Assembly: GCA_003116995.1 (NCBI GenBank)
Contig: BDSL01000130.1
Coordinates: forward strand, 62,001-126,000
DNA length: 64,000 bases
Reading direction: 5' to 3'
DNA from: Yamagishiella unicocca
Taxonomy: Eukaryota > Chlorophyta > Chlorophyceae > Chlamydomonadales > Volvocaceae
Part shown: one piece after another, positions 31,758 to 41,910 of the stretch
Position numbering within the stretch: the first letter of the stretch is position 1
Layout: each line of letters starts with the position of its first letter
Position numbers and translations under genes: made by a program
The notes under the pieces: generated by a model
The model's database searches: none
Seen by the model: the letters and a program-made list of their open reading frames with translations, nothing else
What the model was told of the DNA's origin: nothing

Positions 31758-34148
31758 TCACTCGCTGCCGCGCCCCCGCCTCAACCTCGCCCTGCGCCGC
31801 AGCAACCCAAGCACAACCAGCGGCGCCAAGCTTAAACCCAGCACCAAGGCCCCCCGCCGGCAAAACCCGCCAACCCGCCCAGCACGCCGCCCAGCATCCC
31901 GCCCCCCGCCGCCGCCGCTGCCACCACCGCGGCCGCTCGCTTGCGCCTCCAACCAGCCGTGCACCTCCTCCTGCTCCTCGCCCTCCGCCACCGCATCCAG
32001 CAGGCGCTCGTCCATCGGCACCCCCTTGTCGTACAGCCACCTCAGCACGTCAAAGTCCCAGCTGCCCATGGCGCCTGCGGTCACGATGTTGGCGGCAGTC
32101 TCACCGCTCCAGGGGCAGCGCAGCCTCGCCAGGCACTCCAGTGTGGCGTAGTCGCCCTTGATGCCAGCCCAAAAGTACCCCTGCTCGTCGTACACCGCGC
32201 TGCCGTACGTGTTCGCGAGCCACTCCAGCGCAGCGACGTTGCCGGTCCAGGCGGCCACGACGAACGCCTCGGCGCTCGCGGGGCAGCCGTGCTGGTGGAT
32301 GCACTGCAGCCGCGCGACGTCGCCGCTGCTGACGGCGGCCGCCATCACGGTGCCGGTGGGCACGCACCCGCGCTCCTGCGCCATGAGCCACTTCAGCACG
32401 CCCAGCGCGTCCCCCCGCTGCGCCGCCGCCGCCGCCGCCAGCACCCGCGCGCTCCGCCACGGCGGCGGCGCCGCCGCCGCCGCTGCAACCAGCACCTCAC
32501 TCGCCGCGGTATCACTTCCGGTGGCGCCGACGCCTCCCCCGGCCCGGTCGCGCAGCGCGCACAGCATGGCCAGGTCGCCGGCGCTCGCCGCCGCCTCGAA
32601 GGCCGCGACGTCCAGCTCTGCGCCGTTGTCCAGCAGCCACGACACCAGGGCCAAGCTGCCGGATCCGCAAGCCGCCGTCAGCAGCTGCTGCGCGACCCCG
32701 TCGTCACAGAGCAGCGGCAGCGCCTGAAGGCAGCTGCCAGAGCCACCCGGGGCGCGTTCCGGCCGGCGACCGAGCAGCAGCATGGCGAACAGGTCTTCAC
32801 GGCCCGCAGCCACTGCTGCTCGCAGGGCAGGAGGTGTCGGCTGGCAGTCCAGCTCCAGCAACCACGCCACCATGTCCTCCGCCTTCAAGCCGCCTGCTGC
32901 GGACAGGCGCGGCGAGCCTTTGGCGGTGGTGGTGGCGGTTGTGGTGGTGGCAGCGGCGGCGGTTACTGCAGCGACTAGTATTTCTCGGGTCATGGGCACG
33001 TCTAAGCGCTGGTGAAGGTATTGCAGCATGTGTAGGCTGCCCGCCGCGGCGGCGGCGCAGCAGGCGGCCTTCGCGCCGACAGCGGCTGCCACCTCGGATG
33101 CGTCCGCCACCGGCGCAACTGGCGGCTCCGCCTCGTCGCCGGCGCCGGCGCCGGCGCCGCCGCCGGCGGCGCCGAGGAGTGCTTCGAGCACGGCGGCCGC
33201 CATCGCGATGGTTCCGGAGCGGGCGGCAGCGGCGAGGGCTGCGGCACTGACGGGGCAGCCGGCGGCGCGGACCAGCCAGCGGAAGGTGGGCGGGTGTCCT
33301 CCCTCGGCCGCAGCGACGCACGCGGTTTCATCCACCGAACAGCCCTGCAGCACCAGCCACTGCAGGGTCGCGGCGCCGGCAGCGGCCCGATCATGGGCTG
33401 AGGACGGCGCGTTCTGGCCCGTGGCGGCTGCGCCGGCGTACGAAGCAGCGCTGGCAGCCGTCGCGAACACAGCAGCGCTGAGTGGGTGTTCGAGGGATAC
33501 GGATGCTGAGCCCGCCAGGGCCGTCTGCAAGAGCCAGGACAGCAGGCTGACGTCCAATCGCTCCGCAGCCGCGCACAGCACGGCGGAGGGGTCGACGGGG
33601 CAGCCCTCCTGGATGAGCCAGGTCAGCGTCTCTCTGTCGCCGGAGGTCGTGGCTGCGGTGGGTGCGGCGGATGTCCAGGGGCACCGCGCTTCGCGCAGCA
33701 TTTTGAGATTGGCGACGCAACCCGGGCCGCTGCTGGCCGTCAGTGCGAAGAGCAACTGCTTTTCGGAAAATGATATGCGGTCCAGCGCTTTGTCGCTGTG
33801 AGGGCTGAAGTGGAGATAGAAGGCCTGTGGCGGGACCAACTGCCCAAGTCGCACTGTCCTGTGTTCGGGGGCGGAGAAGTGAAGGCGCGCCGCCTTGCAC
33901 AGCAAAGATGCACTGCATGCCACTTCGTTCGGTGGCAGGAACTCGCAAATGCGCAGCGTTAGGTCCGGCGGAAAGTCGGGGTCGATGCTGCCGGTCAAAC
34001 GGGTTGATGCGCCATCGCTGTCATGCGCTTTTAGGGAATCGTCGCCATCCTGGTGCCCCTGACTTTGTTTCCGCACTGCGTCGGAAACGGGGTTGTCCTC
34101 ACGATGGTGAGCAAGCGAACACGCGAGCCTGGTAAGAGCACGTGCCAT
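31758..34148 (-). CDS. Intronless F-box / ankyrin-repeat-like protein
   Basis: One uninterrupted reading frame of 796 residues, read from the ATG at 34148. Residues about 58-92 (DFPPDLTLRICEFLPPNEVA then SLLCKAARLHF) resemble an F-box: a Pro-Pro start, paired leucines and a second helix. From about 150 to 770 the chain is built of degenerate 30-35-residue units of the form WLxxxGCPV...AAxxG, for example LTWLIQEGCPV, LQWLVLQGCSV, VSWLLDNGAELD and LRWLYDKGVPMDE. These fit the divergent ankyrin-like repeats often seen next to F-boxes in algae and amoebae. Ala-rich spacers separate some units. After an acidic patch (EGEEQEEVHGWLEAQ) the C-terminus is Gly/Arg-rich and ends in a hydrophobic segment, LVLGLSLAPLVVLGLL, that could be a tail anchor. 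If the F-box is real, the protein would recruit a target to an SCF ubiquitin ligase. Confidence 0.8.
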   Translation of the reverse strand: MARALTRLACSLAHHREDNPVSDAVRKQSQGHQDGDDSLKAHDSDGASTRLTGSIDPDFPPDLTLRICEFLPPNEVACSASLLCKAARLHFSAPEHRTVRLGQLVPPQAFYLHFSPHSDKALDRISFSEKQLLFALTASSGPGCVANLKMLREARCPWTSAAPTAATTSGDRETLTWLIQEGCPVDPSAVLCAAAERLDVSLLSWLLQTALAGSASVSLEHPLSAAVFATAASAASYAGAAATGQNAPSSAHDRAAAGAATLQWLVLQGCSVDETACVAAAEGGHPPTFRWLVRAAGCPVSAAALAAAARSGTIAMAAAVLEALLGAAGGGAGAGAGDEAEPPVAPVADASEVAAAVGAKAACCAAAAAGSLHMLQYLHQRLDVPMTREILVAAVTAAAATTTTATTTAKGSPRLSAAGGLKAEDMVAWLLELDCQPTPPALRAAVAAGREDLFAMLLLGRRPERAPGGSGSCLQALPLLCDDGVAQQLLTAACGSGSLALVSWLLDNGAELDVAAFEAAASAGDLAMLCALRDRAGGGVGATGSDTAASEVLVAAAAAAPPPWRSARVLAAAAAAQRGDALGVLKWLMAQERGCVPTGTVMAAAVSSGDVARLQCIHQHGCPASAEAFVVAAWTGNVAALEWLANTYGSAVYDEQGYFWAGIKGDYATLECLARLRCPWSGETAANIVTAGAMGSWDFDVLRWLYDKGVPMDERLLDAVAEGEEQEEVHGWLEAQASGRGGGSGGGGGRDAGRRAGRVGGFCRRGALVLGLSLAPLVVLGLLRRRARLRRGRGSE

Positions 34149-36287
34149 TTCCAGCAAAGTTGTACAACTGTAGATGTCGTTTAACGCTGCAATACTGGCG
34201 AATGAGCTAGGGTGGTGTCAATACAGTCACAATAACCGTCACGGCCAGCCTGCTAAGTTTCGACTGACTGCACGGGCTAAGTTCGTTCATATGGTTTGAT
34301 CTGTACTTATTGAAGTCTGTGGCTGCTTGTAAGAGGCTACTCTGCACTTCATCGCACCACGTGGTTAACAGACAATTGGAGCAATTACGGGTAGGTGCCT
34401 TTCCGCCAACCTCCACATATTTTACGGACCCTAACCGCGGTTGAAACGCATACACCACGGTTGAAACGCGTACAATAAACTTCCGGAACACGGCAATACT
34501 TATGGCAAGTGGGAAATAGAAATCAGGTACCGGTGTCGTCACTTGGGTAAGCGCCCTCCTCAGCTCCTATCTGTTTGTATGCCCGAAAAAGATTTTCAGT
34601 GGCTATCACACCCCGTCTTTGAGTGGAATCGTGGCCATTTGTGGCCAGCGCATTTTGTGGCCAACGCTATAGTCAGCCAGCGCTATAGACACAGTTATGC
34701 ACATTATTCGTTGCGAGTCTCAAGCGACCATAATTACCAGGAGCTGATGGGGGAAGGTATTGTAAGTGACGGCCCTCGTCCGCGGGATGACCGTCCGAAG
34801 GTGTTCCACAACGGCCACGCCTACAGCGCACAGCAAGCATCCGGCATACTAGCCCTATATTGAGTCCAACGCACGGGAATGCCGTGCCAAGTCGTGCCAA
34901 GTGCCACCCCGACATCCGTGCCGAGTGCCATCCCGTAGCTTACACGACGAGCAAAGCTTTGCGCCTCCGTAGCGCCTTTGCATTGCCCCATGCGGGCATG
35001 CACCCTCTCCATCCTCCAGCGCTGACCGGGTCGGACGAAACGCCCTGGCGCGTGCCGGCGAGGAGGCGTTCCGACGGTCTCCTAAAAGCGCACTTCACGG
35101 CCCTCTCGGCCTCCCCTTCAAACCGGCAGCCGCCTCGCAGCCCTCCTCCCGCACCCCCTCCGCCCAAAACACAAACGCGCGACCGCGCTGCTCTGCGGCG
35201 ATAACCTCGTCTGTCACTGTCAGGGCAATAGTTACTACATGGTAGGTAGCACCAGTGCCACCACACTGTCGGTGCCCGTAACACCCATCTCCCATTCGCC
35301 CCTCAGAAACGCGCCCATGCGCCGCCACACACACGTCCGAAAAGCTCCGAAAAGCAGCGAAGCGCGCCACCCCATGCTGACAGTGCAAGGAGGCGTGCAC
35401 ATACACACGCCCGATAGACCCCCCTGAACCCCATAACGTCAAAAAGCCACCGGTGGCACGACGACACGACTGACACGACTGACTGCCGCCGTGCGGTGCG
35501 GTGCGGTGCGATGTTGCCATCGCTCTTCATCCGCGTCATGCCCGGCTGGCCGCCAGCTCCCGCTGCCGCTGCCCATTGCCGCCGGCAGCTGCAGGCAGCT
35601 GCAGCGGTGAAGCCGTGGAGGCCAGGTCCCTGTGGGGCCAGGCGGAGCGAGGGTGCCCCGGGGGCGAGAGGGGGCTCAGGGGGCTGCGGTGCTGATGTTG
35701 GTGGCGGTGTTGGGGGTGCGAGTGCTCGCGGTAATCCGTTGCGGATGGCGCATGGCGCCGTCCGGCCTGACGACCGATTGGCAGCGATGCTGAATGGCGC
35801 AGGGTGCTGAATGGCGCTACAGCCCATCCGTGCACCTGCATCTAACAGCCATCTAACTAATCCCAACGGCCAATCCCGCCCGCAGCCCTCCCTCCCTCGC
35901 CCCCCACGGAGGGTTTGCTGCCATACCGTCCCTCTCCCCCCCGCGTCCGTTCACGGTGGACGAGCCTCTCTCCCTCGCATGCCCAGCCAACACTCCATCA
36001 AGTCCTCCAACCTGCACCCCCAAACGCGCAGTCGCCAACCCGTTCTCCGCCCTCGTTGTTGGCTGCTACGCCTCAGCAGCCGGGGCGGAAGTCATCCTCC
36101 GGCTTTGGTTACTTGGCGACCGCAAGTCCTCCAACACGCAACTGCAAACAAGTGCCCCAAGTGTCGCTTCCTCTCATCGGTCTTACTTGTCTCTTTTAAG
36201 TGTCCCAAGTGTCTTCTTCTCGTCGGTCTTACTTGTCTCTTTTAAGTGTCCCAAGTGTCTTCTTCTCGTCGGTCTTACTTGTCTCTT
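34149..36287. other. Intergenic stretch, no gene recognised
   Basis: No supported coding exon was found. It contains a 46-bp tandem repeat near its right end (listed separately). From about 35870 the sequence becomes C-rich on the plus strand, consistent with the 3' region of the minus-strand gene on the right. Confidence 0.4.
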
Positions 36288-36296
36288 TTAAGTGCC
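36150..36296. repeat. 46-bp tandem repeat, three copies
   Basis: Three units containing GGTCTTACTTGTCTCTTTTA and AGTGTCCCAAGTGTCTTCTT, just 3' of the CxxCxG gene's inferred stop codon, so probably in its 3' UTR. Confidence 0.85.
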
Positions 36297-39200
36297 TGCC
36301 CACGGGCTCCCCCTCAATCCCACTCCATCCATCCATCCCGCCCGCCCCCCCTCCCCCCCGCCCCTGCGCCGCCCTCCGGTAGCACTCGCCCTCCGGTGCC
36401 CCTCCTTCCCCGGCCCCGTCCCCCCCCAGGACCCCCCCGGCCTCCAACCAGCCCACCTGGCCCCCTCCGCTCCGCTGTCCCCGCTCTCCCCCGCTCCCTC
36501 CAGGTACAGCCCCAGGGTGTTGAGCCCCGGCGCCACCCTCAGCCGGCCGTCCCGCAGCTCCGGGTGCGACACCAGCAGCTGCAGGTCGCGGCGGTAGCGC
36601 TCCGTGCTGGGGGGGGGATGAGAGGGGGGTGTAAGAAGATCCGCGAATTCACGGCCGACAAACCGAGGGTGGTGAAGGTGGCGGTCCAGAAAAAAGGAGC
36701 GGCGAGTAGATGGAGCAGAGGCGCTGCGGGGTCGTAGTGATAGGCAACGCTGACTGTAGCCAAAGTATGGGGCAAGTGTGGGCTTTTTATTTGCTGCAGA
36801 GACGCGAAATGCCCTCTACTCCATGGATGGAAGGCAGCGGGCGAGTGGTGGGAGCTCCGAGCTCCGTGAGCGGGACGACAACTCGAGGTGGACAACTCGA
36901 GGGGTGCGGGCTGGCAGCACTGAGCTGCAAGAGCAGATGTGTGTTTGGGTAAAGGACGGCGGCGCATGGCGGGTAGGTGCCACACGCACCCACAACCCCG
37001 CCACCCCCACCCACTGCAGGTGTGGACCATTAGCGTGGAAAACCCCCTCTAACCCCAGCCTCCGCGCCCGCCCACCTCTCCGGCCGGGCCCCCGCCAGCT
37101 GCTCCAGGGGGTCCTCGCGGGCGCCAGCCGCCAGCAGGCTGCGAAGACCGTGCTCGCCGTACGGCAGCACGTGGCCCGTGCGGCTGGGGTCGCTGAGGGT
37201 GGTGGGTTTCCTGTGCGGGCGGGGCGGGGAGAGGGAGGGGGGAGGGGGGTCGGTGCGATGTGGGTTGGGTTGGGGGCTGCGTGGTGGACAGGCGGCGGCG
37301 GTGCCATGGGGTGCAGCGGGGCGGGCGTGAAGTGGAGCGGCGGCCGGTGTGGAGACAGGAGGTCCTCGAACGGGGGACTTGTGAAGGGGGATGCCCCTCA
37401 CAAAGACGCGGAGCACTCCGGGCAACTCCCCGGACCCCCCCCCCCAAACCCACCCTTCCCCTCTTGAATACGCCAACACGCCAGCTGCAACCTGCAAGCA
37501 ATCTCCTGCCACTCGCTGCGCTCGCTCCTCCCCTTCCCTACCCTCTCCCCCCTCACGCACCAGTACTTGTCCAGCCGGGCCAGCGAGTCCAGCCAGAACG
37601 GCCGTTCGAGCCCGAACAGCCGCTGCGTGTTGGGGAAGAACGAGTAGTGCCAGGCGGTGCCGCCGCACTGGCCGCAGGGGATGGTGCCTGCGTAACAGCA
37701 GGCGAGGTGCCGTGTGTGGTGAGGCCCCTCATCACCACCCACAAATAGGGCCCGGGAGCGAAGAGCGAGGGCACCTATGTGGTCCTGTGGAACACGCTCT
37801 GTCCGCGCCTCTGGTTGATCCAACAATACAACGCTACGTTGCCCCGTAGGGCCCCCGCCAGCTCAAACGCGTGTTTAAACGTTTTCTCCGGCCAGCAACT
37901 TCCTCTCATTTCTCCGGCCAGCAACTTCCTCTCTTTTCTCGCTCCACGAATATTTCCTCACTTGCCCCCCTCTCCGCCCTCCCCCACCCGCAGTCGGCCG
38001 TGGATGCGCGGACCCTCCTTTCACCCCCCACTCGCCCCTTCTCTCGCCCGCCCCTCACCCGCCGTGGCCAAGAAGCGGTGCGGCTTGGGCAGGTCCTGCG
38101 CCGCCGCCTCAAGGTTCTGCAGGATGGCGGCCTCCATCACCACCTGGTGGTTGCGGTGGTGGTGGTGAAGGGGGGGGAGAGGGGCGTCCCGGGGGTTACA
38201 ATAAAAGAAACGGTATCGCGACTGGGGAAATGTCCCGGGGGGGGGAGGGTTTCAGAGGGAACCCGTAGGCCCGGGGGGGCGGGGGCGGGGGGAGGGGGAG
38301 GGGAGGGCGCTGGCAGCTGAAGGCACGTGCTGCCCACCCGCGCGAGGCGGAGGTCTGTGGCTGGGCCGTTGGGGGTTGGTGGTTGGCCGTTGGGGGTTGG
38401 CGGGGCCACCGGAGGCGGGCGGCGCGAGGGACCCTCACCTGCTCGTCAAACGCGTCCAACGCCGCTGCCGTCGCCGCCGCCGGGTCGGCGGCGGCGCCGC
38501 CGCTGCCGCCGCTGCCGCCGCCAGGCGTCGCCAGGTGTGCGGTTCTCAGGGGGTTGAGCTCGGGCGGCGTGGAGTTGTAGACCTGTAGGGGTATGGAGCA
38601 GAAGGAGGGGGTGCAGAGGGGGCGCTGTGGGAGGCCGCGTCTGCCTACAGGCCCTAACGGCTAGGGCTCCGGAGCCGCCGCTGGAGCCACCAAGCCCCCC
38701 CAAACGCGGCACCCCCACCCTTCCTACCCACACGTCAGCACGTCCAAAGTGTTTTATTTTCCTGTGCAACACGTGGGCGAACGACGCTAACCACCACCAA
38801 CACCACGGCAACCTCCAACGGTCCGCAGCCCCACCTGCGCCATGTTCCAGATGTTCTCGCCCATGGAGGCCGTGGGGTCCACGATCTGGTTTCGGAGGGA
38901 GGAGGGGTTTCGAGGAGGACCCGTGGATGCGAGAAAAAACCGTTTAGAACAGACGTTTGGAGATGCATGCTGGAGAACTGGGTTGAGGATACGAAAGACG
39001 AAGGTCGTATGTCGACCTTCGGCGGCTAAGCTAAATCGGCTGCGGTGGGGGTGGGGCGAGGGCAACGGGGCGAGGGCGTGGGGTTGCCAGGTCCCTACCT
39101 GGTAGCCCAGGGTGGCATCCGCGTCGTACGGGTGGCCGAAGCGCTTCATGAGGGCGGTCATGCGCTTCTTGTCTTTCGAGAGGAGGCGGTCGTCGTCGGC

Positions 39201-41910
39201 CCAGCGCCCAGTCACCTGCGGGCGCCGCGGGGGGTTCGAGGAAGACCCGCGGGGGGGGGGGGGTTTACAATAAAAGAACCGGTAACGCGACTGGGGAAAT
39301 GAAATGTAGTGGGTGCATAGCCTTCGGACACCGGGACAGCGGGGGCGGGCCCGCAGCAGGGGGGCCCAGCGGGGGGGGGAGGGCCGGGGGGGGGGCGGGT
39401 TAGGAAGGGTGGTGCTGGGTGGAGGTGAGGCCAAGCGCAGCCCTGGAACCCCGGCGGGAGGGCTTGGAAAGCGTGAGGTACTCATTGGCACGCGCCCCTA
39501 GCCCCCTGTCCTTTGCCAAGTCTTCCTGAGGTACTTCTCCACCCAACACTTACGTTCGACCTACCGCTCACGTCCCACCAGGCGGCGGGAAACCCCCCTC
39601 CTCCCGCGCTCCGCTGCCCTCCCAGCCCCCCCCCCGGCCCCGCCTCTCGTGCCCTGTACCCAAGCCCCCCCCCCGGTTCTAAACGGCTTTTTCTGGCATC
39701 CACGGGTCTTCCTTGAACCCCCCCCCCGGACACACACACACACCTCCGGCCCCGGCGGGTCGTCCTCTACGGGAGGGGTGTCCTCCTCCAGGTTGCCGGC
39801 GTTGATGACGTCCTCGTACCTGCCGTACGTTCGTACGGGGAACGCGCGAGGGAGGGTTAGTGGTCGTACACCAGGTCATCAGGCGACGATGCTCACCTCT
39901 CTCCAAAGCCACCCAAACTCACGTCCACGAGGGCTCCGTCCTGGCTACCTCATCCGGGCACCGCGCCCCCAAAGGCGGCACCGGTCCCTACGTCGCAGCT
40001 CACCCCCCCCACCCGCGCCCCCGCCCCCGCAGCGCACACCATCCAACGCTGCATCCGTCAGCCCCCAGCACTTCCCCCCCCACACACACATACACACACT
40101 TTCCTCGCCTCCCCCCCAAACACACACACACACACCCTCTCCCAACCCCCCCTACCCACCACTCGTCCATCAGCGGCCCCGTGGCCTTGTCGTAGTACGC
40201 CAGCCGCGACTCCCACTCATCCCACCGGTCCATCCACTCGCTCTCCGCGTCCCAGGTACACGACTGGCCGCACCCGCGGCAGTCGCCAGCAGCGGCAGCG
40301 GAGCCGTCGCGGGCAGCAGCGGGGCCCGCAGCGGCGCCACCTAGCAACCTGCGAGCAGCGCGGGGGGAGGAGGAAGGGGGTAGGGCGAGAAAACCCGGTT
40401 ACAGGACATCGGAAACGGAGGGCAGGAACTCGCCGGCTCCCCCTGCGCGCGGGGACGGGGCCGGAAAGTAGTAGGGTGGAGTGGAGTGGGGTGTGCTGAC
40501 GTGAAACATGTGTCTGGTGACCGAGGAGAGACCGAGGAGATCCCGGAACGCGACACGTATCAAAGTGGAGGCATCAGCTGCGGGCCCAGTAAGGTCTCCA
40601 GGCCCTCACGGCACCTTGGGCTCTCCGCGACAATGAGGACGGCGGCCCGCCATTGCGGGTTCACCGGCTGCTGTGTTTCAACCTGCGCTGCCTCTTAGCC
40701 TTCGTCTCCCCCGCAACCCACACGGAGGAAAGGCGCGCTGGAGGAATCGGTGTTGCCGTACCGGTACAACACGCGTGGACTCCGTGCCTCCGCCCCCTAC
40801 TTGGCACAAGCTCTCCTCGACGACCCACATCCCCCCAGCTGGGTTTGTCGGCCGTGGATTCGCGGGTTGTCCTGTACCCCCCAGCTGGCCGCCTACCAGC
40901 TGTTCGACGCAAAGCCGTCCCCTCCCCCCCCGCCGTCCAGCCCCCTCGCAGCCCCCTCCCCGGGCAACAGGGGGGCATTTGCGCATCCAACGCCGTCCAA
41001 ATCACCCACACCAAAGGTTGGTTTCTTGGTCAATGCCGGTGCGTGAGAAGGCCACAGCACTGCGCTCCCTCCCATGCCATTCGCAACCACGCCGTGCTGC
41101 ACTCCACCGACACCCCATCGGCGCAGCTGCGTTTAGCGCGACATAAATGCCAACCCCAAAACCCACGCACCGCCCCATCTCCGCCCCTGCCCCCCACCCC
41201 AGTTGACACGCTAACAACCGCGGGTTGGCGATGCGCCAGGCGGGGCCCGGGGGCCGGGGGCCGGGTCAGGCCATGTGGGTCTCTCACCGGTCCAAGCCGC
41301 CGCGTGCAGATGCCGAGGCGTGCTCCGCGGCGCCCACCGCCGCCAGCGCCGGCCGCCGCCGCGCCCCCGCCAGGCCCAGAGGCACCTTCGTGCCCGCGCA
41401 GGACGGGCATGTCAGCACGCCCGCGCCCTTGCAGCGGGGGCACTGGTGCTGGAACAGCCGCGGGTAGGTGCGCGCGAAGTGATCCACGAAGGTGAAACCT
41501 TCGGCCAGCTGTCGTGGTGGGGAGGAGAGGGGTGTTGGGGAAGGGGGTGGGGCCGGACGCGGCAGGGCGAGTCGAGGGGTGGGGTGGAGCGCAGGGGGCG
41601 ACTGCGGGGCCGTTGGCTCTGGCAGTGTTGCAAGCGGATGATATGTTGTAAGGCGACATGAAGGAGGTGCAATTGGTGCAAGCGCAGACTGAGACGGGCT
41701 GCTTCCGTCGCGCCCAGCCGAGCCGCCGGCATTCGTTCACCGCGACGTCAGGTCCTCCGTGCGTAAAGCCATGCTGTCCGGGGAATCAAGGATACCGGGA
41801 CTCACCCACATAACCTTCTGTGCCCACCACACCAACTCCCGCTCGGGGAGCGAGCGCATGAGGTCGATATAGGGGTCGCCATCAAATTCCCGCGAATAGA
41901 ACTGCCCCAT
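36288..41910 (-). CDS. Unrecognised protein with DnaJ-type CxxCxG zinc motifs
   Basis: Eleven exons join in phase: 41910-41806, 41508-41288, 40348-40160, 39819-39744, 39215-39099, 38885-38835, 38582-38439, 38143-38059, 37687-37561, 37210-37076, 36606-36288 (522 residues). The start MGQFYSREFDGDPYIDLMRS has an ATG immediately before a conserved-looking block. Exon 2 encodes CPRCKGAGVLTCPSCAG, two CxxCxGxG-type units as in the DnaJ cysteine-rich domain. CRGCGQSC (exon 3) and CGQCGG (exon 9) could complete metal sites. Other stretches look globular: DRWDEWESRLAYYDKATGPL, KRMTALMKRFGHPYDADATL, ERPFWLDSLARLDKYW and LLVSHPELRDGRLRVAPGLN. There is no J domain and no obvious targeting peptide. The last 60 residues are Gly/Arg-rich and may be mis-spliced. 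The family was not recognised. A thiol- or metal-dependent scaffold is only a guess. Confidence 0.65.
36630..36715 (+). repeat. Introner-like element, family B, long copy
   Basis: GATCCGCGAATTCACGGCCG, ACAAACCGAGGGTGGTGAAG, then GGTCCAGAAAAAAGGAGCGG and CGAGTAGATGG. The same tail occurs at 1903-1935. Antisense, with its start 25 bp from the acceptor of exon 36606-36288. Confidence 0.7.
38190..38240 (+). repeat. Introner-like element, family C
   Basis: GGGGGTTACAATAAAAGAAA then CGGTATCGCGACTGGGGAAA. Antisense, about 50 bp from the acceptor of exon 38143-38059. Confidence 0.7.
38900..39045 (+). repeat. Introner-like element, family A, nearly full length
   Basis: Aligns by eye over its whole length with the copy at 625-770. 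It includes GAGATGCATGCTGGAGAACT and a perfect palindrome, CGAAGGTCG TATGT CGACCTTCG, at 38999-39021. It fills most of the intron 38886-39098 of the minus-strand CxxCxG gene, antisense, with its G-rich end 15 bp from the acceptor. Confidence 0.8.
39260..39345 (+). repeat. Introner-like element, family C, nearly full length
   Basis: GGGTTTACAATAAAAGAACC, GGTAACGCGACTGGGGAAAT, and the terminus GCATAGCCTTCGGACACC. A family A fragment (GGGTTCGAGGAAGACCCGC) sits just before it, next to the acceptor at 39216. Confidence 0.75.
39672..39724 (-). repeat. Introner-like element, family A, 5'-splice-site proximal
   Basis: In transcript direction the minus-strand gene reads GTGTGTGTG, a G-run, then TTCAAGGAAGACCCGTGGAT, directly after the donor of exon 39819-39744. 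Confidence 0.7.
40380..40432 (+). repeat. Introner-like element, family D
   Basis: AGGGCGAGAAAACCCGGTTA, CAGGACATCGGAAACGGAG, antisense near the acceptor of exon 40348-40160. Confidence 0.6.
40846..40887 (-). repeat. Introner-like element, family B
   Basis: Plus strand reads TTTGTCGGCCGTGGATTCGC, then GGGTTGTCCTGTACCCCCC. It lies in the large intron 40349-41287. Confidence 0.6.

Noticed and set aside
31941..32978. Long plus-strand ORF opposite the F-box/ankyrin gene
   Set aside because: GC-rich antisense shadow. The minus frame has the repeat periodicity and an F-box-like motif.
40560..40725. Possible 18-bp micro-exon between exons 2 and 3 of the CxxCxG gene
   Set aside because: It keeps the frame but is not needed: exon 41508-41288 joins directly to 40348-40160 in phase. 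RNA evidence would be required.
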